A DNA stretch of 42,788 nucleotides, from assembly GCA_913020045.1 (NCBI GenBank), contig CAJWBE010000030.1, forward strand, positions 1 to 42,788. The letters run 5' to 3'. The translations under genes and the position numbers were made by a program. Within the stretch, counting starts at the first letter, position 1. Each line of letters opens with the position of its first letter. This document shows positions 8,467-16,802 of the stretch, piece after piece. Under the pieces are notes generated by a model that did no database searches, was not told the origin of the DNA, and was given only the letters and a program-made list of their open reading frames with translations. Origin of the DNA: an uncultured Oleiphilus sp. (GTDB lineage Bacteria > Pseudomonadota > Gammaproteobacteria > Pseudomonadales > Oleiphilaceae).

Positions 8467-9576
8467 ATGCTCAAGTTCAGGTGGGTAATTGGGTTATCTA
8501 GCTCGGCAATGATCGGGTTGTTTATTTTCAGTTTGCTTAATCCAACAGAAACGGACGAGGCTCTAGATGCTTATAATCTGAGTAAGGTGAAGCCTCAAGA
8601 AGGCGCTGACTCAGTCGCCCCTGTCAGTAAAAATAATGGCGCACCTCAGGTAAAAACAGTCACGCACAATGAAATTTCTTCGCTTGTGGCTCAAGCAGAT
8701 ATTAGCTTAGAGGGTTTCGAAGAGTTCGTCGCTCGCAAGCCCAACTCATTGCAAGATGTGCCGCCGCCTTCGCGATTAGGCTTAGATCAGAACGGCAAGT
8801 TGATCGTTGATATGCGAGTCAGAAATCTATTTGAGCATTATCTCAGTGCGGTCGGCGAAGAGGAGCTTGATAGTATTATCCTGCGAATAAAATACGACCT
8901 TTCAACTCAGCTCGAAGGAGATTCGCTGGCTCAGGCGCTTGCGTTGATGTCTGGTTATCTGCAATACCGCAACCACTTGGGGGTCCTTAAGAACGATTTC
9001 GCGGCTAACCATTTGGGCAGCCAATATGACCTAGGTGCAGTTAGAGATATGCAGCTCGCCGTGAGAAGCGCACGCTTAAGTTTTTTTAGTGTTGAAGCGA
9101 TTGACGGGATGTTTGCGCAGGACGATCAATATGACGACTACATGATGGCACGTACGACGATTATGGCTGACGCTAGTCTTTCTCCGCAGGAGAAAAACTA
9201 TCGAATGGCTGAAATTAACAGCCAAGCGCCAAAGTGGATTTCAGAGAGTTATGCTCCGTCGGAGCAGCTAGAGTCTATTAGAACACAAGCCAAATTATTG
9301 CGAGAGAGTGGGGTTGATAGCGCAGAAATTTATGCGTTGAGGGATGCAACTTATGGCGCGGCAGCAGCAGAGCGCCTCGAAGCTTTGGATCAACGTCGGG
9401 CTAACTGGGAGGCAAGAGTAGACGCTTACCGAGTTGAACTTGATTCTTTGCTAGCTGGAACGCATATTGGTGCGCTAGATCACGACGCTTTGTTGTCGCT
9501 GCGTGCACAATTCTTTAATGGTCCTGAGCTACAGCGAATTGCCGCCGTGGACAAAATGGATTTAGCCGCTCAGTAG
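8467..9576 (+). CDS. lifO: Second lipase-specific foldase (Lif)
   Basis: A 369-residue foldase with an N-terminal membrane anchor (residues about 5-24), a variable linker and a long helical body. The NGKLIVDMRVRNLF segment aligns with NLIVDLDVRDLF of the first foldase. The Lif signature is altered: RNLFEHYLSA at 119-128, with Glu123 and His124 where RxxFDY has Asp and Tyr. This motif is important for foldase activity in characterised homologs, so the change is notable. The ATG at 8467 follows AGGA in a normal position. It belongs with the lipase at 7383-8372, and an AraC regulator gene follows 70 bases later on the same strand. Confidence 0.88.
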   Translation: MLKFRWVIGLSSSAMIGLFIFSLLNPTETDEALDAYNLSKVKPQEGADSVAPVSKNNGAPQVKTVTHNEISSLVAQADISLEGFEEFVARKPNSLQDVPPPSRLGLDQNGKLIVDMRVRNLFEHYLSAVGEEELDSIILRIKYDLSTQLEGDSLAQALALMSGYLQYRNHLGVLKNDFAANHLGSQYDLGAVRDMQLAVRSARLSFFSVEAIDGMFAQDDQYDDYMMARTTIMADASLSPQEKNYRMAEINSQAPKWISESYAPSEQLESIRTQAKLLRESGVDSAEIYALRDATYGAAAAERLEALDQRRANWEARVDAYRVELDSLLAGTHIGALDHDALLSLRAQFFNGPELQRIAAVDKMDLAAQ

Positions 9577-9646
9577 TTTGTTTTTACCTGAGTGTCGCCG
9601 CGCCTTGTTTTATGACAAGCCCAGTTTGTAAAGAGTAGCCTTCAGT

Positions 9647-10468
9647 TTGACTATTTCGCCCGTTTCTAAATTGTATCTTTGGGAAAGTCGTACCCTGTAT
9701 ATAGGGACGATTGCTGATGCGATTCGCTTTGTACAACCCGCGTCGTCGGTGACCTTTAGTCTAGGCGGTGAGATAGCCCTAACCCTAGATAAGACTGCTG
9801 AATGCGAACTCCAGCGAATAACGGCGCGAAGCTTTTTGTTGCCGCCAAGCCAAGATGTAATCGGTGAATTTGGGGAGTCGCCTGTTGCGATTTGTATGCT
9901 AGATCCTCTCGGCTGCGACTATAATTCATTAGCACCCCGCATGACTCAATCCTGCAGGCAGTTGCGCTATAACGCCATTGACGAAACGCGCTGCATAGAG
10001 GGTTTAAAAGAACTCTATTATGAGGACCTGCCAGTTGATACCGCCTATCAGCGCGTTGATGAGCTACTAACAAATAATGCGCCGAGCGAGCATAAGGTCG
10101 ATGACCGAATTGTAAAGGCCTTATCCCTAATTCAACGAGATGTTCAAGACAACTTGCCGACAGAGAACTTTGCAAGAGACATTGGGATTTCGTACCCACG
10201 TTTAGTGCAATTATTTCGTGAGCAAGTTGGTGCGCCGATTCGACGTTATCGCCTATGGCACCGGCTGTTTGTCGCAACGAGAGAAATCGCTCGCACACAG
10301 AATCTTTCGGCAGGGGCACACGCTGCCGGCTTTTCAGATACCGCGCATTTCAATCGTACCTTTCGGCGTATGCTTGGCATGACGCCCACCGATTTGCTTT
10401 CACAGCCAAATGGTTTAAAAATCTACGCGCCGTCTATGACCCCTCCTGCCGAACTTTCGTCTGATTAG
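9647..10468 (+). CDS. AraC-family transcription regulator
   Basis: A protein of about 273 residues. The N-terminal part (SKLYLWESRTLYIGTIAD) resembles the cupin-like sensing domain of short AraC regulators, and the C-terminal 95 residues form the double helix-turn-helix: TENFARDIGISYPRLVQLFREQ, then GAHAAGFSDTAHFNRTFRR with the typical GMTPTDL end. The start is uncertain: TTG at 9647 and TTG at 9671 are both possible and no ATG fits. It follows the second lipase/foldase pair by 70 bases on the same strand, so it may be co-transcribed and may respond to a lipid-derived signal; that is inference. Confidence 0.85.
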   Translation: MTISPVSKLYLWESRTLYIGTIADAIRFVQPASSVTFSLGGEIALTLDKTAECELQRITARSFLLPPSQDVIGEFGESPVAICMLDPLGCDYNSLAPRMTQSCRQLRYNAIDETRCIEGLKELYYEDLPVDTAYQRVDELLTNNAPSEHKVDDRIVKALSLIQRDVQDNLPTENFARDIGISYPRLVQLFREQVGAPIRRYRLWHRLFVATREIARTQNLSAGAHAAGFSDTAHFNRTFRRMLGMTPTDLLSQPNGLKIYAPSMTPPAELSSD

Positions 10469-10578
10469 TTATTGATGCACAATCGTTTTTATACTTTGAT
10501 CATCGTGCGCTCTAATCGTTAGAATATTCAGCGTTGGCTTTTCGTTCTAAGCCTTAGATAGATTAGCGAGGTTTGGGA

Positions 10579-11175
10579 ATGAAGATCTATGGTGATAGCC
10601 AGTCTGGTAATTGTTACAAAATCGCACTCCTGATGTCTCTTCTTGAGATACCGCATGACTGGATCGATATTGATATTCTCAAAGACGAAACAAAATCACC
10701 GTTGTTTCTGGCGAAAAACCCGAGTGGTAAAATTCCGTTGTTAGAGCTCGATGATGGGCGCTGCTTGGCCGAGTCTAATGCGATACTCAACTATCTAGCC
10801 ACGGGAACAGACTTCTTGTCGGAGGATCCATTTGAGTATGCAAAAATTCAGCAATGGCAGTTTTTTGAACAATACAGCCATGAGCCGTTTATAGCGGTGG
10901 CGCGTTTTATTGCAAGGTACTTAGGCTTACCCGATGACCGAAAAGCAGACTACGAATCAAAACAAGAGGGTGGTCATAAAGCCCTGCGCGTGATGGATCA
11001 GCAATTATCAATAACACCTTTTTTGATTGGTAGTCGACTTACGACTGCTGATATTTCGCTTTATGGGTATACCCATGTTGCGTACGAAGGCGGTTTTGAT
11101 TTGAGCCTATATCCGTCGATTGAACGCTGGTTGATGCGAATACAAGCGCACCCAAAATATATAGGTATGGCGTAA
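10579..11175 (+). CDS. Glutathione S-transferase-like protein
   Basis: A 198-residue cytosolic glutathione transferase. The thioredoxin-like N-terminal domain starts MKIYGDSQSGNCYKIALL and contains NPSGKIPLLEL with the cis-Pro and LAESNAILNYL, which contacts the glutathione gamma-glutamyl group. The all-helical C-terminal domain contains the N-capping and hydrophobic staple region LTTADISLYGY. I chose ATG 10579, which has GAGG eight bases upstream, rather than the TTG six bases earlier. The substrate is unknown. It stands alone between the AraC gene and the PepSY-like gene. Confidence 0.9.
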   Translation: MKIYGDSQSGNCYKIALLMSLLEIPHDWIDIDILKDETKSPLFLAKNPSGKIPLLELDDGRCLAESNAILNYLATGTDFLSEDPFEYAKIQQWQFFEQYSHEPFIAVARFIARYLGLPDDRKADYESKQEGGHKALRVMDQQLSITPFLIGSRLTTADISLYGYTHVAYEGGFDLSLYPSIERWLMRIQAHPKYIGMA

Positions 11176-11233
11176 ACGACGTGCTTGATATCAGTCGGGA
11201 GGCTGTTGGTGACGTCGCATAACTTCCTTCTTC

Positions 11234-11863
11234 TTGAACGAATTTCTAAACGTAGCGAGTGATAGTTTGGATAGTAGAAAACTGCATAGAACAATTGGGT
11301 TTATTCTCTTAGTGCCGCTCTTACTATGGGGCCTGACGGGGGTTGTGTTTTTATTTAAGCCCGGATACGAGGGGGCCTATCAGAAGCTGATGCCCAAGCA
11401 ATATGAACTAGGAGATTCTATGCGCCTTGAGACATCGTTGCAGTGGCAAGAAGTAAGAGTGTTGCGTACGGTGCTTGGGTATCATCTTTTGGTTCACCAG
11501 GCTGGTCAATGGCTTCAGCTGGATACCCGTACATTGCAGGAACGTGCTCTGCCGTCCGAGTCTGAATTAGAAGAACTAGTTGCCGATGCTATATCGTCGG
11601 ATGTTCGACGTTACGGCGCAATAGAGTCGATTCAAAACGGCATGGTGATTACCAATACGGGCGTCGAAATCACTTTGGACTGGTCCACAATGACCTTCAG
11701 GCAAAAGGGTTTTGATACGCGGGTGATTGGTGCGCTATATAAAGTGCATTACTTGCAATGGTTAGGCGCGCCGACGGCGAATAAAGTCTTCGCAGCGATA
11801 GCAATCGCGCTATTGTTGTCGCTGTCTATTCTAGGTTTGAGGGTATATTTGAAAGGTCGTTAG
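11234..11863 (+). CDS. PepSY-associated-type membrane protein
   Basis: About 209 residues with two membrane segments: one near the start (LHRTIGFILLVPLLLWGLTG) and one at the end (FAAIAIALLLSLSILGLRVY). A PepSY-like extracytoplasmic region lies between them. The opening LHRxIG... and the closing KVHYLQWLG are typical of PepSY-TM proteins, which often occur with iron or copper reduction. The start is uncertain (TTG at 11234, or TTG at 11267). It lies 58 bases after the glutathione transferase on the same strand and may be co-transcribed. No iron-related gene is adjacent. Confidence 0.7.
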   Translation: MNEFLNVASDSLDSRKLHRTIGFILLVPLLLWGLTGVVFLFKPGYEGAYQKLMPKQYELGDSMRLETSLQWQEVRVLRTVLGYHLLVHQAGQWLQLDTRTLQERALPSESELEELVADAISSDVRRYGAIESIQNGMVITNTGVEITLDWSTMTFRQKGFDTRVIGALYKVHYLQWLGAPTANKVFAAIAIALLLSLSILGLRVYLKGR

Positions 11864-11930
11864 CGGTCCAACTCGTGTCAGGCCCGCTCAATTATGGATC
11901 CAAACTCGATGTTGTTGCCTGATGAAACTG

Positions 11931-11968
11931 ACTACCACCTAATGGTTTTGCCTAGATTCGGTGGTAGT
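11931..11968. repeat. Inverted repeat between convergent genes
   Basis: ACTACCACC at 11931-11939 is perfectly complementary to GGTGGTAGT at 11960-11968, with a 20-base loop. It lies between the convergent PepSY-like and DUF2059 genes and may help end transcription, but there is no T run on either side. Confidence 0.35.
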
Positions 11969-11990
11969 TGGTAGTTGGTTTAGTTGATGA

Positions 11991-12815
11991 CTAAGCGCCG
12001 GCTGCTGTGTCCGCAATAATATTTTTAAGCATCGCGTTGACGAGTTGATTGACGTAACGCTGAAAAATCTCAATGGTCGCCTCAGAATAGACTTGCCCAT
12101 CTTGTGATTTAAGAAAACTGATGTACTGGCTAAGCTGCTGGTCGTTTATGTCTTTGTATAGGTAGTAGGAGGCTAGAACGACGTACTGAGACATTTGAGC
12201 GCGTATCATCGGCTCGACGTTAGACCACTCACTTTCCATTGCAGCTCTAACCTCGCCAGCTGCATCGGGCTCCATACCTTCAAAAAAATCTGCAGTGACT
12301 AGGGTCATCGTCTTAAGCATATCGACCACAGTGTCCTCGGACTTCAGTGTTTTGTTTAGCTCTTTGACGAGCTTCGCGCGTTCTGACGTTGGGGGAGTGT
12401 TAGCTAATTCAAGCGAGTAGCTCTGAATGGCAACAGGGAACTCGGGCGCGTTGGCCTCGGCTTCTGCAGCAACAATTTGTTGCCCTAGGGGCGATTCTAA
12501 AAATGCGATGGTATTGATTAGGTTTTTAGCGTCAGTGCGTGATAACAAATACGACTCAGCTATTTGATAGCCATTCGTCGCGGCGAGCGCAGACGTAATT
12601 GCTTGTCGTGCTTTTTCAATGCTGAGTTTGTCGTCCTGAGTGAGCGCTTGCAGGTTGATCTGCTGCTGGAATTGCTCGGGCATCGTATCGATACTGGCAG
12701 CCAACCCTGAAATCGAGATGAATTTTTGTACCTGTCCAACGCTCAACTCTTCAGCGTTAACAATGGCAACCTGACATAAAATGCACAGGGATAAGAATAG
12801 TTTGGAAAGTTTCAC
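11991..12815 (-). CDS. Exported DUF2059 protein
   Basis: A 274-residue helical protein with a signal peptide ending near VNA-EE (residue 22). Near the C-terminus, YLYKDINDQQLSQYISFLKS plus DGQVYSEATIEIF matches the DUF2059 hallmark of an acidic/polar helix followed by a FxxSxxGQ turn. An internal repeat of the same type is visible around AFLESPLGQQIVAAEAE. The family is periplasmic and of unknown function. It is convergent with the PepSY-like gene and its own 5' side faces the long leader region of the flavin oxidoreductase. Confidence 0.8.
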   Translation of the reverse strand: MKLSKLFLSLCILCQVAIVNAEELSVGQVQKFISISGLAASIDTMPEQFQQQINLQALTQDDKLSIEKARQAITSALAATNGYQIAESYLLSRTDAKNLINTIAFLESPLGQQIVAAEAEANAPEFPVAIQSYSLELANTPPTSERAKLVKELNKTLKSEDTVVDMLKTMTLVTADFFEGMEPDAAGEVRAAMESEWSNVEPMIRAQMSQYVVLASYYLYKDINDQQLSQYISFLKSQDGQVYSEATIEIFQRYVNQLVNAMLKNIIADTAAGA

Positions 12816-13051
12816 GCTGGTTTCCTTCTATGCGTTGATAAGCCTATGGGGCTAACTCCATTAATGATGCGGTCATGATAGAGCGATCTGTTATGAGAAT
12901 AAATTGCACGAGGCGACACGCGTCTCAATTACTCTGAATAAACTAAAGGGGTAGGATGGAAACGATGCTATCAATAGTATCGGTTTGACGAATGCGCCTA
13001 GTTTGCCCTGTTCAATTTCTTTTCTTTCTAGGACTCGCGTGCGATGAGCAA

Positions 13052-13092
13052 AAAAGCTAACTCAAGGTGTTGGCTTTTAGCTTGAGGTTTTT
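13052..13092 (+). promoter_or_regulatory. Two mutually exclusive stem-loops, attenuator-like
   Basis: Stem A pairs AAAAGCTAAC (13052-13061) with GTTGGCTTTT (13069-13078), ten positions with one wobble and a seven-base loop. Stem B pairs CTCAAG (13061-13066) with CTTGAG (13081-13086) and is followed by GTTTTTG. The two overlap and cannot form together; B with its T run resembles a weak terminator and A an antiterminator. Confidence 0.4.
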
Positions 13093-13114
13093 GCTACGAA
13101 TTAGCAGAGATCTT

Positions 13115-13144
13115 CTTATTGTTGCTTTTATGGCAATAAGTTTT
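13115..13144 (+). terminator. Weak terminator-like stem with T run
   Basis: CTTATTG at 13115-13121 pairs with CAATAAG at 13134-13140, a seven-base AT-rich stem with a 12-base loop, followed by TTTT. The stem is weak, so this could be a pause site rather than a true terminator. Confidence 0.35.
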
Positions 13145-13161
13145 CGCATTTGGAGGGCTAT

Positions 13162-13200
13162 GTGTGCCATAAAAAACAATTAATAATGTCTCCATCGTAA
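13162..13200 (+). CDS. Possible 12-codon leader peptide
   Basis: GGAGG at 13152-13156 sits five bases before GTG 13162, which opens a 12-codon frame (MCHKKQLIMSPS) ending in TAA at 13198-13200. An overlapping ATG at 13160 would give a seven-residue peptide but is only three bases from the same site. This is the best ribosome binding site in the region, yet no large gene uses it, which is why a leader is suspected. Confidence 0.3.
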   Translation: MCHKKQLIMSPS

Positions 13201-13237
13201 ATGGTACAGCCCAAACCGGTGTTTAAGTTTGCGCTGA

Positions 13238-13254
13238 GCCTATTGCCAATAGGC
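13238..13254. promoter_or_regulatory. 17-base perfect palindrome upstream of the flavin oxidoreductase
   Basis: GCCTATTGCCAATAGGC has eight-base arms around a single C. It lies 82 bases before the oxidoreductase start, a suitable place for a repressor or activator dimer. It could also form a hairpin in RNA, though the one-base centre favours a DNA site. Confidence 0.5.
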
Positions 13255-13335
13255 AAGAGCTTGACGAAACAAACCTTCAATGGCGGCGAAGACGCGGAGC
13301 AACTCTGCGAATGCGCCCTTAGATAGAGATAAATT

Positions 13336-14571
13336 ATGACTCGTGAATCAACCGAACTAAAAACACCTTTCGTGCTTGGCAATGGCCAGATCGTTAAAAA
13401 TAGACTTTTTAAGTCTGCTATGAGTGAGCAGTTGGGAAACAAAGAGCACAATCCAACAATCGGCTTAGCTAACCTCTATGGCACATGGGCAAAAGGGGGC
13501 ATTGGGCTTTCTGTCAGTGGTAACATCATGATTGACCGGACAGCATTAGGCGAGCCGAAGAATGTTGTACTAGACGAGCTAAGTGATCTGTCAGCGTTTA
13601 AGGCGTGGGCAGAGGCGGCGACGATCAATGAATCTCAGTTTTGGGCTCAGTTAAATCACCCTGGAAAGCAGATTCCTAACTTTTTGACGAAAGAGCCGGT
13701 TGCTCCTTCAGCGATTTCTTTGGAAGGAGGGTTAGAGAAAGGCTTTAATACGCCGCGGGCTCTGACTGAAGAAGAAATTGAGGGCATTATTGCCAAGTTT
13801 GCATTGAGTGCCGGTTTGGCTAAAGAAAGCGGGTTTACCGGTGTTCAGATTCACGGTGCGCATGGTTATCTAGTGAGTCAATTCTTGTCGCCGCGCCACA
13901 ATCAGCGTAAAGATCAGTGGGGTGGCTCGCTCGAAAACCGTATGCGCTTTGTCTTGCGTATCTATGAGGCGATTCGTGAAACGGTCGGCGCTGACTTCCC
14001 AGTTGGTATCAAGTTGAATTCCGCAGACTTTATGAAAGGTGGTTTCACTGAAGAAGATTCAATGCAGGTGGTACAAACCTTATCGAAGGCTGGAATCGAT
14101 CTAATCGAAGTATCGGGAGGCACTTATGAAAGCCCCTCAATGGTGGGACACAAAGTAAAAGCATCGACGTTGAAGCGTGAAGCATACTTCCTCGATTATG
14201 CTGAAAAAGTGCGCAAGCTAATTGATACGCCTTTGGTTGTCACGGGAGGCTTCCGTTCAGCAGCCGTCATGAACGATGCTTTGGCACGGAATGTCATGGA
14301 CATGGTGGGTATTGCGCGACCTTTAGCGGTCGAGCCAAACCTACCTAATAAACTGCTTGCTGACAAAGACGCAAAAATTGAGTTGAGGACATTGTCAACG
14401 GGCGTTCGTGCTGTCGACAAAATGGCGATGCTTGATATCACGTGGTATGAACATCAGCTCGAAAGAATGGCGAATCGTAAAGCGCCAAAAGAAAACCTAA
14501 GTGAATGGGTTTCTTTTGCTAAAACCTTAACTAGTGCCGGTATGTATTCGTTTAGAAAGCGCCGCGCATAA
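13336..14571 (+). CDS. Old Yellow Enzyme-family NADH:flavin oxidoreductase
   Basis: A 411-residue FMN-dependent ene-reductase-type protein. The barrel starts with TPFVLGNGQIVKNRLFKSAM. The substrate-binding pair is His173 and His176 in QIHGAHGYLVSQFLSP with Tyr178 as likely proton donor, followed by RHNQRKDQWGGSLENRMRF, a family hallmark. The FMN phosphate segment is LVVTGGFRS and MVGIARPLA. It lacks the C-terminal iron-sulfur and second flavin domains of 2,4-dienoyl-CoA reductase, so it is the single-domain type. It reduces activated C=C bonds; the natural substrate is unknown. The gene converges on an AraC regulator gene with six bases between stops, and its long leader region suggests careful control. 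Confidence 0.93.
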   Translation: MTRESTELKTPFVLGNGQIVKNRLFKSAMSEQLGNKEHNPTIGLANLYGTWAKGGIGLSVSGNIMIDRTALGEPKNVVLDELSDLSAFKAWAEAATINESQFWAQLNHPGKQIPNFLTKEPVAPSAISLEGGLEKGFNTPRALTEEEIEGIIAKFALSAGLAKESGFTGVQIHGAHGYLVSQFLSPRHNQRKDQWGGSLENRMRFVLRIYEAIRETVGADFPVGIKLNSADFMKGGFTEEDSMQVVQTLSKAGIDLIEVSGGTYESPSMVGHKVKASTLKREAYFLDYAEKVRKLIDTPLVVTGGFRSAAVMNDALARNVMDMVGIARPLAVEPNLPNKLLADKDAKIELRTLSTGVRAVDKMAMLDITWYEHQLERMANRKAPKENLSEWVSFAKTLTSAGMYSFRKRRA

Positions 14572-14577
14572 AAAACT

Positions 14578-15645
14578 CTATACCGAGGATGAAGCGAAGA
14601 ACTTGCGCTCTTCGTTTTTGAACTCGGTTGGGCTTTGCCCCGTCCATCGCTTAAACGCCTTATTGAAAGCGCTGCTGTTGGCAAAGCCTAACTCATATGA
14701 AATTTCTTTGATGGCGATTTTTTTAGACTTCAGTAGCTCGATCCCTCGGGCTAACCTCACGTCGTCACAAATTTTCTGGTAGCACGTTTGTTCTGTGCTG
14801 AGATGCTTTTTGAATGAGCTCAAGCTCATATTAAAGCCGGTAGCTACTTTGCTCGCGCTGGGCAGTTCCCATAGCATATTATTACGAATATAAGAGGCGA
14901 CCTGGTCTTTTAAAGGGACTTTCGCAGTGCTTTGCGCGCAGGCCATTTTTTCTATTTTTTCTTCCATCACAGACAAGACCCGTTGGTTTGCGCCGTAAAT
15001 AGGTGTGTCTAGCGCTGACTTAGCGATCGCGATCTCGTTGACCGGTGCATTAAATGAAATCGGGCAATTGAATCTTGATTCGTATAGATGAATAGGTCCA
15101 AGGGGGGAGTGAGTGAATTTAACGCTGCAAAGTTGAATCTTATCCCGGTGGTTAGGGCCGGCTAACTGTCTTCCAAACTCGAGTGCAGTACTAAAATCTA
15201 GCTCGATAAGTATCTGCGTTACCTTGCTCTGTGTTTGAGGGTTTAGTTGGTATAGATAGCGATCATGCTCGGCGAGAAACTCCGCACTTAATTTATGATT
15301 CAAGAATGTCTTGTATTTAGCAGCTGTCTTTAGGGCGGCAGTAATGGTCAGGCAGTTCATCAGAGCGTAACCAAAAATACCGTAATCTGAAGGGTGCATG
15401 CCTCGACCAATTGCTAGCCCAAAACAGTCGTGCCTTAGCTTGTCGCTGATCGCGCTCATCACAGGAATAATGGCAGAAATATCGACGATATTTTCCAGAC
15501 CACTCGGATTAGCGTTGCTATTTTTTGCGCTTGGGTCTGGCTGCAGTTGCTCAAGGTAGCGTTGCAGCATCACCAAGTACGTACTGGACACGTAATGCGG
15601 TGTTGTTTTAGTAGCAGAACTTTCTTTGACCAATGCGTTCGTCAT
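14578..15645 (-). CDS. AraC-family regulator with N-terminal ligand domain (1 of 2)
   Basis: A 355-residue regulator. The open frame extends further upstream to 15768, but the ATG at 15643-15645 has GGAG seven bases before it and begins MTNALVKESS, so I use that start. The N-terminal two thirds resemble the arabinose-binding-like domain of OruR-type regulators, ending in FNCPISFNAPVNEIAIAKSA. The C-terminal helix-turn-helix pair is SASKVATGFNMSLSSFKKHL and IKEISYELGFANSSAFNKAF. It is convergent with the flavin oxidoreductase and 161 bases downstream of a paralogous AraC gene on the same strand. Control of the oxidoreductase is plausible but unproven. Confidence 0.9.
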   Translation of the reverse strand: MTNALVKESSATKTTPHYVSSTYLVMLQRYLEQLQPDPSAKNSNANPSGLENIVDISAIIPVMSAISDKLRHDCFGLAIGRGMHPSDYGIFGYALMNCLTITAALKTAAKYKTFLNHKLSAEFLAEHDRYLYQLNPQTQSKVTQILIELDFSTALEFGRQLAGPNHRDKIQLCSVKFTHSPLGPIHLYESRFNCPISFNAPVNEIAIAKSALDTPIYGANQRVLSVMEEKIEKMACAQSTAKVPLKDQVASYIRNNMLWELPSASKVATGFNMSLSSFKKHLSTEQTCYQKICDDVRLARGIELLKSKKIAIKEISYELGFANSSAFNKAFKRWTGQSPTEFKNEERKFFASSSV

Positions 15646-15806
15646 GTTATCTCCACAACGGGCTAAGGTAATACTGCGCGATTTGATGGCTATCGATTTG
15701 GTAGCGGTATGTTTGAGCGGGATAGGGTAGAGGGCTCTAGGGCATCTGCACAGGTTGTATGGCGCCAATAAATTATCCGATCCCGCCGTCTCAACTGAGT
15801 CGTGAC

Positions 15807-16802
15807 TTACTTCGCAAACGAAAGCGGTGTTTCTCCGGTTTGCTGTTTAAAAAAACGTATAAAGTTACCGGTTTCGGTAAACCCAAGTTGATCCGCGACT
15901 TGATCGATGGAACATGGTGATTGCTTAAGGTATTGCCTTGCTAAAATCAGTCTGGTCTGCCTGAGCATTGAGGAAAAGTTAAGGTCATGCTGTTGCAGTT
16001 TTCGTTGCAGGGTGCGTTCACTTAAGTTGAGTTTAGAGGCAACATCGCGGAGCTTAGGCGTTCCATTTGGCAGCATGTCCGTTAGCACTTTCTCAACATT
16101 ACGTGCAAACGTGAGAGCGCTGTCGCACATAAGCTGCTCCGATAAGTATGCTTGGACATGGGTTGAAAGCATCGGGCTAGCACTTGGTATTTCTTGTTCT
16201 AAAACATACTTTGGAAACCGGATGATGTTAACCTGCGCCCCAAAAATTACCGGGCATCCAAAGTAATCTTTATAGGCTTTATGATTAGTAGGTTGCGCCC
16301 GAATTAGTTCAACGGACAATGGGGTAACTTCTTGAAAGGGCAACACGGAGCCATGTTTTGCAATCATCCCAAACGCGATGTCGACTTCTTGGTATGGAAC
16401 CGTTTTAGTGTGATCACAATGTGCAATTGATATATCCAGTGTGTCATTTGTTGTCGCAGAAATTAGAGCGTCGGAAATTACGACTCGGTAGTAGCGGAGC
16501 AGCAGATCCAGCGCTTTTTGAATAGACTTGGAGGATTGGGCACTGGTAATCAATGCTGTGACATAGGGGTCGCTGACATGCTCTAGAATGCTGAGGCTGA
16601 AGGCGTCGTTACCGCTTGCACGCTCGGCTTCCTGCCAAATTTTTATTAGGGATTTTTTAGGAATTTGTTGCGCTTTTGATGTTAACGAAGCGTAGTCAAA
16701 TTGCGCGGCTCTCATCACATCATCTCCATCGATGCCTGCGTTGTTGAGCGCGCGATATATAGCATATACCCATGTCGCAAATGAGTATTTTTCCCGAAGC
16801 AT
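15807..16802 (-). CDS. AraC-family regulator with N-terminal ligand domain (2 of 2)
   Basis: A 331-residue paralog of the AraC protein at 14578-15645, with the same layout: ligand domain ending in FGCPVIFGAQVNIIRFPKYV and a C-terminal double helix-turn-helix (KLRDVASKLNLSERTLQRKL; IDQVADQLGFTETGNFIRFF). The end TGETPLSFAK is typical. I chose the ATG at 16800-16802, which has AAGAG eight bases upstream, over the GTG nine bases earlier. Tandem AraC regulators of this class often control catabolic genes; the neighbouring oxidoreductase and the GDSL hydrolase are the candidates here. Confidence 0.9.
   Translation of the reverse strand: MLREKYSFATWVYAIYRALNNAGIDGDDVMRAAQFDYASLTSKAQQIPKKSLIKIWQEAERASGNDAFSLSILEHVSDPYVTALITSAQSSKSIQKALDLLLRYYRVVISDALISATTNDTLDISIAHCDHTKTVPYQEVDIAFGMIAKHGSVLPFQEVTPLSVELIRAQPTNHKAYKDYFGCPVIFGAQVNIIRFPKYVLEQEIPSASPMLSTHVQAYLSEQLMCDSALTFARNVEKVLTDMLPNGTPKLRDVASKLNLSERTLQRKLQQHDLNFSSMLRQTRLILARQYLKQSPCSIDQVADQLGFTETGNFIRFFKQQTGETPLSFAK

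Larger units (their letters stand above)
12816..13335. other. 520-base divergent region with structured leader of the flavin oxidoreductase
   Basis: No full-sized gene is supported; the open frame on the reverse strand at 13158-13451 overlaps the oxidoreductase start and has no protein features. The region instead holds a dense series of signals, described as separate entries: two mutually exclusive stems (13052-13086), a terminator-like stem (13115-13144), a possible leader peptide (13162-13200) and a 17-base palindrome (13238-13254). Confidence 0.5.

Noticed and set aside
9756-10319. 187-codon open frame on the reverse strand inside the AraC gene
   Set aside because: It is antisense to a clear AraC protein, has no recognisable domain and no ribosome binding site.
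11931-11968. Inverted repeat as a proven bidirectional terminator
   Set aside because: Stem is perfect but the loop is 20 bases and neither side has a T run, so it is listed only as a repeat.
13158-13451. 97-codon reverse-strand frame over the oxidoreductase start
   Set aside because: It overlaps conserved N-terminal residues of the flavin enzyme and has no protein features or start signal.
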